DNA from: an uncultured Pseudomonadota bacterium
Lineage (GTDB): Bacteria > Pseudomonadota > Gammaproteobacteria > Burkholderiales > Thiobacillaceae
DNA: 11,350 bases
Assembly (NCBI GenBank): GCA_903883985.1
Contig: CAISDD010000561.1
Coordinates: 1 to 11,350, forward strand
Direction of reading: 5' to 3'
The position numbers and the translations under genes are program-made. Under the pieces are notes generated by a model. That model searched no databases. It was not told the DNA's origin and worked only from the letters and a program-made list of their open reading frames with translations. This document shows positions 1 through 6,137 of the stretch, one piece after another (the stretch's first letter is position 1; every line of letters starts with the position of its first letter).

Positions 1-128
1 GCGGGCAGAATCGCGCACGCGGCCAGCACGCTCACGGCGAGCAGCAAGCAACAGGCGCGAATAGCAGGGACGGCAGGCAGGTTCAAGGGCACGAGCGACA
101 TTGTGAACGTTTTCGCGAAATGGCTCAT
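1..128 (-). CDS. 5' end of a putative lipoprotein gene (truncated by window edge)
   Basis: Reading leftward from an ATG at 128, 42 codons are open to the window edge. The product has a hydrophobic run, LLLAVSVLAAC, that ends in a lipobox (Leu-Ala-Ala-Cys, Cys about residue 38). That pattern is typical of signal peptidase II substrates, so the mature protein would be a lipid-anchored envelope protein. A second in-frame ATG at 101 would give a more normal signal peptide of about 29 residues, and I consider it equally likely. Neither start has a convincing Shine-Dalgarno sequence. The gene runs away from the usher-like gene, and the repeat pair and promoter-like region lie between them. Its mature part is not visible, so no function can be given. 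The lipobox is seen directly; that the gene is real is inferred from so short a stretch. Confidence 0.45.
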   Translation of the reverse strand, partial: MSHFAKTFTMSLVPLNLPAVPAIRACCLLLAVSVLAACAILP

Positions 129-142
129 CCGGTTTCGGGGGG

Positions 143-196
143 ACGGATCGCGCCTGAAGGCGCTCCTACGGGCGACCCGGCCGCCGCGTAGCGGCC
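143..196. repeat. REP-like pair of GC-rich hairpins
   Basis: Two perfect stem-loops lie 15 bases apart. The first (150-163) pairs GCGCCT with AGGCGC around a 2-base loop. The second (179-196) pairs GGCCGC with GCGGCC around the 6-base loop CGCGTA. On the minus strand the first hairpin is preceded by GTAGGA, and a GTAG tetranucleotide at the 5' foot of an imperfect palindrome is the mark of REP elements mobilised by RAYT transposases. Neither stem is followed by a T-run, so they do not look like intrinsic terminators. The pair lies between two divergent genes. The structure is seen directly; the REP assignment is inference, because genome copy number cannot be checked here. Confidence 0.5.
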
Positions 197-216
197 CTTC
201 CGCATAATCGTGATGA

Positions 217-232
217 ACTTTTATCTAAAAGT
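217..232. promoter_or_regulatory. inverted repeat, possible operator
   Basis: ACTTTT and AAAAGT form a perfect 6-bp inverted repeat separated by ATCT, in the AT-rich island between the divergent genes. It ends 12 bases before the -35-like element of the putative sigma-28 promoter, a position that suits an activator or repressor site. No known regulator consensus was recognised, and a 6-bp arm in an AT-rich stretch can arise by chance. Confidence 0.25.
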
Positions 233-244
233 GGTTGAAAGCAC

Positions 245-272
245 TAAAGATTATCCGTGTGACTGCCGTTAT
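245..272 (+). promoter_or_regulatory. putative sigma-28 (FliA-type) promoter
   Basis: The block TAAAGATT (245-252) is followed after 12 bases by GCCGTTAT (265-272). The enterobacterial sigma-28 consensus is TAAAGTTT, 11 bases, then GCCGATAA. The -35-like box matches at 7 of 8 positions and the -10-like box at 6 of 8, including the full GCCG. TAAA and GCCG are 16 bases apart, one more than the commonest spacing. Transcription would start near 280, about 40 bases before the ATG at 321. That rules out the further upstream start codons at 210 and 213 for this transcript. No good sigma-70 alternative was seen in the same region. Confidence 0.4.
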
Positions 273-320
273 CATGTTCGGCATTTGCATTTCCAGGAAT
301 CATGCGGTAACCCTACAACC

Positions 321-3300
321 ATGCGAGAGAACATCCTGACCGGGCGCCACTCCACGACCACGACGACTCGGGCTGGCCTGCGCGCGCTGGCCTGCGCCTT
401 GTCGGCCTGGCTGCTTCTTTGCGCACCCGTGCTGGCAGCCGACCTCCAGGAAAACGATCTGCTCTTGCTCGATGTAGTCATGGAGCGTCAGATTCTGGCC
501 TCGTCGGCGACTGCTTACGCGCTGGGAGCTACGGCCGTGGTGTCACTGGCCGAGTATTGTGCAGCCCTGGAATTCCCCATTTCCGTCGACGCGGCGTCGG
601 GCACGGCCAGCGGCTGGTTCATCCGCCCGGAGCGCGGCTTCAAACTCGACCTCAAGGGGGGCGTCGCCGAGATCGCTGGGAAACGCACGCCTTTCTCGCA
701 AGACGAAGTGTTTGTCCACCAGGGCGGAGTCTTCGTCGCCATCGAGACCCTTGCGCGCTGGTTTCCGGTGGACTTGATCTTGAAGACCGCGACCCTGTCG
801 CTCGAAGTGACACCGCGTGAACGCCTGCCGCTGCAGGAACGCGCCTTGCGCCGCGCAGCCGCTCAGGAAATCTCCGGTGTCGCCCCGGCCAGCCTGCCCT
901 TGATTGCCACGCCCTATCGGCTGCTCGGCCCGCAGGTCGCGGACATCGGCCTGGGCTACTACGCAATCAACAGCCCTGCCAACACGGCCGGCGCCAGCCG
1001 CGGCGCCAATTATTCGGCGCTGGTGGGCGGCGATGTCGCCTACATGGATTCTCGTCTCTACCTCAATGGCAACCAGAACAGCGCCCTCTCGGATGCCCGC
1101 CTGAGTCTATCCCGCGACAAACTCGGCCTGCCCTGGCTACGCTACGTCGAGGTCGGCGACATCGTGCCAGCCATCGTCTCCGGCCTGAGTTACAGCGGTG
1201 TGGAACGCGGCTTCCTGATCCAGGGCGGCGGTTCTGCCCTGGGTCGAGACGACCTCATCAACAGCGACACGATCCATCTCAGCGGGAACGCGCTGCCAGG
1301 CTGGGACGTGGAGCTGTTCCAGAACGGCATGCACATCGGCTATCAGACGATAGGCGCGGACGGTCGCTACAATTTCACCAACATCGATCCACTCTCCGGC
1401 GAGAACAAGTTCGAACTCGTCTTCTACGGCCCCGCCGGCGAGCGCCGCAGCGAAACCGTGATCCGCAACAGCGGCCTGGGGCCGGATCAGCCCGGCAGCG
1501 TGCGCTATCAGTTCTCGGCCTCGCAGCAGGGCGAGCATCTCTACCGCGGCAGCGACACAACTTACCTCAGCATGAGCGACGTGGGTGCTACCCGGTTTGC
1601 CGGCGGCATGGAGGTTCGGGTCCTGCCGAAGCTCTCTTTGCGCGGCGCCTGGAACAATCTGATGGTCAACGGCCAGCGGCTCGATTACACCAGCCTGGGG
1701 GGTTCCACCTCCTGGCATGACTTCAGCCTCAAGGCCGACGCCACCCATGACCCGATCCATGGCACGATCTGGAACGGCTCCCTGCAACTTCCCGCCAAGA
1801 CGACTCTCTGGGGCTTCGATACCCGCTTCAGTCATACGCAATATGCCCAGTCGGTGCTGCTCAACACCACCCAGAACACCCTCACCCCTATCACTGCCAC
1901 GACCACCACCCCAGGCACCACCGTACTGCAACTGAGCAGCCGCACCGGCGTCAGTCTGAGCGGCCCCATCGGCCCCGCGAAGACTGAATTTTCCCTGTTT
2001 CACAACCGTGGGGCGGGTCGCGACTCGAACAACGCCTCGGCGGGTTTCACCGCGCGAGCTGGCAAGTTCACCTTCGGCAACACCCTCAACTATTTTCAGT
2101 TCGGCCCCGACTTGTATGGGGTGAGACTACCCGATCAGCTCACCGGCAATGCCTTCTTCAATACGAGCGCCATCCCCATGTCCTTGCGTGGCGGCCTCTC
2201 CTACGCCTTGAAACCCCAGCTTCAGGCCTATCAGTATTTCCTCGACAGCAATCTGAGCGTGGCGAAAGACATGACCATGAACTTCGGTCTGACCTACACG
2301 CCAACCTCCGGCCTCACCGAGTACACCTCCGGTCTCAACTGGCAGTTGCCCCAGGTCACGCTGAGTCCGCGCGTCACCTATGACAACAACGGCACCTACA
2401 GCGGCTTCATCTATGCGTCCTTTTCCCTGGCGCCGCGTCCGGACCGCAGCGGCACATTGGTCAGCGGCACTTCATTGGTCACCGCAGGCACGGTCGCGGC
2501 CAGGGTCTATCTCGACAACGACGCCAGCGGCAGCTTCACACCGGGAGACGAAGCCCTGGCCAATGTCACGGTGCGGGCGCCGCAGGCAGCCCGCTCGGGC
2601 GTGACCGACGCGCACGGAGTGGCCTACCTGACCGGCCTTGCCTCGCCGCGTCCCACGGATGTCGTGCTGGACGAGGCGACGCTGCCCAACACACAGATGA
2701 GCTCGAAGAACCCGGGCAACTCGGTACTGCCGCGGCCAACGGCCACTGCGGTGATCGACTTTCCTGTCATGCCGACGGGCGACATCGAGGGACACGTCTA
2801 TGCACTGCAAAATGGCAAGCGCGTGCTGCTCGCGGGCGCGATGGTGGAGTTGCGCGATGCCACGGACAAGGTCACGGCCTTCAAGAACTCGAGCCACGAC
2901 GGCTACTACCTGTTCGAATCCATACCTTACGCCGCCTACAGCCTCAATCTGGCGGGAGAGCGCCGCGAAAGATCGAATCAGCCCAAGGTGACCCTGAATC
3001 GCGATCACGCCACCTATTCTCATGTCGATCTCATACTTGGGGCGAATGCGGCGACCGTCATCGCTACGCCAAAAACGATCCCGGCCACTGCTGCCACTCC
3101 TGTGAAGCCTGTAGCTCCCGCGCCTGCAACCATTCCCGCGAAGCCTGCCTCCCCCGCACCGGCGCCTGCCGCCAAGCTGCCCAAGCCAGCGCCCAAGCCC
3201 ACCGATGGGCGCCTGGTACAACTGGGTGCATACGCAAACATCGAAGCCGCGCAGGCGTACCGGCGAAAACTTCGAGGGCTGGCCTTGATGGAGACGACCC

Positions 3301-3440
3301 GGATCGACATCGTGACGGTCGACCTGGGAAATTTTGGTTACTTTCATCGTGTGGTCGCGACGCCATTCGAGACCAGCGCGGAGGCTCTGTGCGCATCCCT
3401 GAAGGCACGCGGTACCGAGTGCTTCACGATCGAACCATGA
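321..3440 (+). CDS. usher-like outer-membrane protein with C-terminal SPOR domain
   Basis: The product is about 1039 residues and probably an outer-membrane barrel. Residues 1-40 are a signal peptide (Arg, hydrophobic run ALSAWLLLCAPVLAA). Residues 41 to about 175 form a periplasmic-type domain ending in WFPVD and LPLQER. From about 200 to 715 the sequence is aromatic, beta-rich and usher-like. At about 323-376 it has a plug-like segment (WDVELFQNGMHIG, GRYNF, ELVFYGPAGERR) that resembles fimbrial ushers. Two beta-sandwich domains follow: about 723-790, with an acidic loop DNDASGSFTPGDE (SdrD_B-like), and about 820-906 (carboxypeptidase-regulatory-like). A Pro/Ala/Lys linker spans about 911-962. 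A SPOR domain fills 963-1039 (RLVQLGAYANIEAAQAY, then FHRVVATPF; Cys 1024 and 1034). SPOR domains bind denuded septal peptidoglycan. I chose ATG 321 because it starts just before the signal peptide and lies downstream of the putative promoter, although it has no strong Shine-Dalgarno. A GTG at 210 would add 37 residues. The SPOR domain and signal peptide are clear; usher homology is recognised from pattern. Confidence 0.8.
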   Translation: MRENILTGRHSTTTTTRAGLRALACALSAWLLLCAPVLAADLQENDLLLLDVVMERQILASSATAYALGATAVVSLAEYCAALEFPISVDAASGTASGWFIRPERGFKLDLKGGVAEIAGKRTPFSQDEVFVHQGGVFVAIETLARWFPVDLILKTATLSLEVTPRERLPLQERALRRAAAQEISGVAPASLPLIATPYRLLGPQVADIGLGYYAINSPANTAGASRGANYSALVGGDVAYMDSRLYLNGNQNSALSDARLSLSRDKLGLPWLRYVEVGDIVPAIVSGLSYSGVERGFLIQGGGSALGRDDLINSDTIHLSGNALPGWDVELFQNGMHIGYQTIGADGRYNFTNIDPLSGENKFELVFYGPAGERRSETVIRNSGLGPDQPGSVRYQFSASQQGEHLYRGSDTTYLSMSDVGATRFAGGMEVRVLPKLSLRGAWNNLMVNGQRLDYTSLGGSTSWHDFSLKADATHDPIHGTIWNGSLQLPAKTTLWGFDTRFSHTQYAQSVLLNTTQNTLTPITATTTTPGTTVLQLSSRTGVSLSGPIGPAKTEFSLFHNRGAGRDSNNASAGFTARAGKFTFGNTLNYFQFGPDLYGVRLPDQLTGNAFFNTSAIPMSLRGGLSYALKPQLQAYQYFLDSNLSVAKDMTMNFGLTYTPTSGLTEYTSGLNWQLPQVTLSPRVTYDNNGTYSGFIYASFSLAPRPDRSGTLVSGTSLVTAGTVAARVYLDNDASGSFTPGDEALANVTVRAPQAARSGVTDAHGVAYLTGLASPRPTDVVLDEATLPNTQMSSKNPGNSVLPRPTATAVIDFPVMPTGDIEGHVYALQNGKRVLLAGAMVELRDATDKVTAFKNSSHDGYYLFESIPYAAYSLNLAGERRERSNQPKVTLNRDHATYSHVDLILGANAATVIATPKTIPATAATPVKPVAPAPATIPAKPASPAPAPAAKLPKPAPKPTDGRLVQLGAYANIEAAQAYRRKLRGLALMETTRIDIVTVDLGNFGYFHRVVATPFETSAEALCASLKARGTECFTIEP

Positions 3441-3454
3441 CGAGGAGAAGGAAG

Positions 3455-3994
3455 ATGCATCGTTTCCAGGACTATCTGCGTGTGGGCGTCATCACGGCGA
3501 TGCTGGCCTTGTTGGCCACCACCGAAGTGGTGTTTGCGGAGGAAACCGCAGCGAGCGACGACACCTCGGGTTATATACGGGATTTTCTTTCCGACCCCAG
3601 GCGAACCGGCTCACTGGCAGGCAGCATCCTGGGCGGCGCACTCATGGCGAATCCGGCCGGCCCCATCGTCGGCAGCGTGATCGGGTTCTTCATCGGCAAG
3701 AACTCGATGTACGACGAGGACAAAGCCAAGTCGCAACAAGCCAATGCGCTCTACGCCAGGCGCGACATCGCACCCCAAGGCGACGTGTCCACCCTGTCGC
3801 TGAGCAACGCCCGTGGCATTGACTTCGATGCCGCGACACCCGCAGCGGGTACACCCGCCACCCCCCAGTTTCACGGGCAGGGAGCACCCGAGATCAGCGG
3901 TTTTCTACGCGAACAACTGGTGGAGAAATGCGGTGGCGAGGGCAGCAACGACCCCCGCATGCGCTCCTTGTGTTTCTATCTTCAGGGCAGTTGA
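3455..3994 (+). CDS. exported glycine-zipper protein, partner of the usher-like gene
   Basis: The product has 179 residues. Residues 1-28 are a signal peptide (RVGVITAMLALLATTEVVFA, probably cut before EE). Residues 51-83 form a glycine zipper in two runs: Gly 52, 56, 60 and Gly 69, 73, 77, 81. The break between them at NPAGP suggests a helical hairpin that packs in a membrane. The rest is polar and Ala/Pro-rich. The C-terminus carries two cysteines, 159 and 173, the only ones in the mature protein and a plausible disulfide. ATG 3455 is chosen because AGGAG (3443-3447) sits 7 bases upstream. A second in-frame ATG at 3437 overlaps the stop of the preceding gene as ATGA and would add six basic residues. 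Either way the gene is coupled to its neighbour, which suggests a joint envelope function. I do not recognise a named family beyond the glycine zipper. The next gene is convergent. Confidence 0.72.
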   Translation: MHRFQDYLRVGVITAMLALLATTEVVFAEETAASDDTSGYIRDFLSDPRRTGSLAGSILGGALMANPAGPIVGSVIGFFIGKNSMYDEDKAKSQQANALYARRDIAPQGDVSTLSLSNARGIDFDAATPAAGTPATPQFHGQGAPEISGFLREQLVEKCGGEGSNDPRMRSLCFYLQGS

Positions 3995-4076
3995 GCGCGA
4001 GACCGCTGAACCTGCATTCCGCTGTTGACCGTGCAGCCGTCTACCCACTCAAGGCCGCACCCGGCTCAACCCAAGG

Positions 4077-6137
4077 TCAAGACCCGGATACGCCGAAATC
4101 CGCCATCAGCCCGCTCAGCCTCTGCACCCTGCGTTCCACGGCCTGCTCCAGCACCCGCACGTTGCCGGCATGGGCCAGGGTGAACCTGCTTTTGGCTCGG
4201 GTGATGCCTGTGTAGATCAGTTCCCGCGTGAGAACCGGATTGAGGGTATCGGGCAGCACCAGGGCGACATGGATAAATTCCGAACCCTGAGATTTGTGGA
4301 CTGTCAGTGCGTACACGGTTTCTACGGCCTGGAGCCGGCTGGGTAGCAGCCACTTGACGCCCCCATCCTCACGTGGGAAGGCGACGCGCAGGGCCACCTT
4401 CCCATCCGCGCCTGGCAGTTCGAGGGCGATGCCGATGTCACCATTCATCAGGCCCAGGCCGTAATCGTTGCGGGTCACCAGCACCGGCCGGCCGCAGTAC
4501 CAGCCGTCCCATGCAGAAATCAATCCAGCCTCGTGCAGCCATCGGGCGATGCGCAGATTCAACTCCTCGACCCCCCAAGGCCCCAGGCGCAAGGCACACA
4601 GCACCTGGAAGTGGCCATGAGCCTCGAGCACCTTGAGAGCCCATAGATCGAAATCAGCCTGCCTGGCATCGCCGGAGGGTTTCCCTTTGCCCAGGATTTC
4701 CAGGTAATTTCGATAACCGGCGGCCCCGCCGCCACCCTCGATCACCAGTTTGCGGAAGGCGGGATCGTTTTCGTTCCTGAGGGAGACGACCGCCAGATCC
4801 CCGTAGCCGCAGCCCAGGACATCGCGGACCCGCCGTGGGAACCCGGCGTTGACCGCGCCGGCAAGCTGGCCGATGCCGCTCTCGGCACTGAACCGAAAGC
4901 TATGGCGCAGCATGGCCACGCCCTGGTCCAGAGGGGTACCGTCCGGGTCCACCAGGCCGGGCGCTATGACCTGGCCCGTGACGGAGTGCAGCCAGTCGCG
5001 GGTGGCTGGCGTGTAATGCCCATCCTGGGCCCGGGCGCAAAGCTCCCCGAGCACCGACCCCGCCTCCACCGAAGCGAGCTGGTCCTTGTCCCCCAAGAGG
5101 ATCAGGCGTGCGGAAGCCGGCAGCGCGGCCAGCACTGCGGCCATCATTTCCAGGTCCACCATGGAGGCCTCATCCACCACCAGTACGTCCAGCGCCAGCG
5201 GGTTGCCGGCATGATATTTGAAATGACGGGTATCCGGACGGCTGCCGAGCAGACGGTGCAGGGTGGTCACCCCCACCGGGATGGAGCGCCGAAGGGACTC
5301 CCCGTTCGGCAGGCCCGCCAGGGGCAGCTTGTCCACGGCCCCCGCAATGGATTCGTTGAGGCGCGCCGCAGCCTTGCCCGTGGGTGCTGCCAGGCGGATG
5401 CGCAGGGGCCGGGCGTCAAGAGGTTTGTCCAAGGCCAGGCTCTGCAACAGGGCCAGCAGCCGGACCACCGTGGTGGTCTTGCCGGTGCCGGGGCCACCGG
5501 TGACGATGCTGAAGGCGCTGCGAGCCGCCAGGGCGCAGGCGAGTTTCTGCCAGTCCGGCCCAAGTCCGGGCAAGGATTCCGGGAACAAGGCATCCAGCGT
5601 GGTACGCAAGGCTTCGATCGGCAAATCCTGCTCCGCGCCGATTTCCAGGCGTCGCAGTATGCCCGCCCGCACGTCCTGTTCATATTGCCAATAACGGCGC
5701 AGATACAACCGGTCGCCGATCTTCACCAGGGGCGCATCCCCCTGACCGCTGTTCACCAGTTGCGGGTGCGCCAGGGCAGCCTGCCATTCCGCCAGGGCGA
5801 TACCCGCCAGCACCCTGGCCGGCAGAGGCGGGAAGTGGCCTTGACCAGCATCGACCGCCCCCCCGGGCGGCAGACTGAGCACGAACACGGGATCGGCGAG
5901 GGTGGCAGCCAGTTCCAGGCAGGCATGGCCGCGCCCCAACTGGTGGCTGACCAGGGCCGCGGCGAGGAGCAGCAAGGGCGAGGCATCGGGTACTTCGCGG
6001 GCGAGGAAGCGGGCAAAGACCACATCGAGATCCCGCAGCCAGCCCATCTCCGCCCAGCGGGACAGCAAGGCCTGCATGCTGGCAGGGGAAGCAAGGTGCC
6101 CCGCCTCCGGGTTTGGCATCACGGCATTCATGCGCAT
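4077..6137 (-). CDS. recD: RecBCD alpha subunit, 5'-3' helicase RecD
   Basis: RecD is the fast 5'-to-3' superfamily 1B motor of exodeoxyribonuclease V, which resects double-strand breaks and degrades linear DNA in the cytoplasm. The 686-residue product has the RecD helicase motifs in order. Walker A is GGPGTGKT (214-221), motif II is VDEAS (321-325), motif III is GDKDQLASV (349-357), motif V is TVHKSQGSEF (612-621), and motif VI is TRELIYTGITRAK (637-649). The segment LVTRNDYGLGLMNGDIGIAL is the conserved SH3-like region near the C-terminus. It is somewhat longer than E. coli RecD (608), mostly through extra residues before motif V. The gene overlaps the end of recB. ATG 6137 is annotated; ATG 6131, two codons in, overlaps the recB stop as ATGA and may be the true start. 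No strong Shine-Dalgarno is present, which fits translational coupling. All motifs look intact. Confidence 0.97.
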   Translation of the reverse strand: MRMNAVMPNPEAGHLASPASMQALLSRWAEMGWLRDLDVVFARFLAREVPDASPLLLLAAALVSHQLGRGHACLELAATLADPVFVLSLPPGGAVDAGQGHFPPLPARVLAGIALAEWQAALAHPQLVNSGQGDAPLVKIGDRLYLRRYWQYEQDVRAGILRRLEIGAEQDLPIEALRTTLDALFPESLPGLGPDWQKLACALAARSAFSIVTGGPGTGKTTTVVRLLALLQSLALDKPLDARPLRIRLAAPTGKAAARLNESIAGAVDKLPLAGLPNGESLRRSIPVGVTTLHRLLGSRPDTRHFKYHAGNPLALDVLVVDEASMVDLEMMAAVLAALPASARLILLGDKDQLASVEAGSVLGELCARAQDGHYTPATRDWLHSVTGQVIAPGLVDPDGTPLDQGVAMLRHSFRFSAESGIGQLAGAVNAGFPRRVRDVLGCGYGDLAVVSLRNENDPAFRKLVIEGGGGAAGYRNYLEILGKGKPSGDARQADFDLWALKVLEAHGHFQVLCALRLGPWGVEELNLRIARWLHEAGLISAWDGWYCGRPVLVTRNDYGLGLMNGDIGIALELPGADGKVALRVAFPREDGGVKWLLPSRLQAVETVYALTVHKSQGSEFIHVALVLPDTLNPVLTRELIYTGITRAKSRFTLAHAGNVRVLEQAVERRVQRLSGLMADFGVSGS

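Noticed and set aside
111..120. TTTCGCGAAA palindrome near the lipoprotein start
   Set aside because: It is a perfect 10-bp palindrome but may lie inside the coding sequence if ATG 128 is used. No known regulator site was recognised.
302..310. Two-codon upstream frame ATG-CGG-TAA preceded by AGGA
   Set aside because: The AGGA is only three bases from the ATG, too close for normal initiation, so a minimal leader peptide is not supported.
210..320. 37-residue N-terminal extension of the usher-like protein from GTG 210 or ATG 213
   Set aside because: The extension would bury the signal peptide, its sequence is unlike an export leader, and it includes the inverted repeat and the putative promoter. 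ATG 321 fits better, though it lacks a strong ribosome site.
1137..2003. 288-codon minus-strand open frame (and a similar one at 2472-3347) opposite the usher-like gene
   Set aside because: Composition is atypical and no recognisable domain is present. The plus-strand frame carries the coherent barrel and SPOR features.
3995..4076. Bidirectional terminator between the convergent genes
   Set aside because: No stem followed by a T-run was found on either strand. The only matching pair (TTGACC and GGTCAA) has a loop of more than 40 bases.
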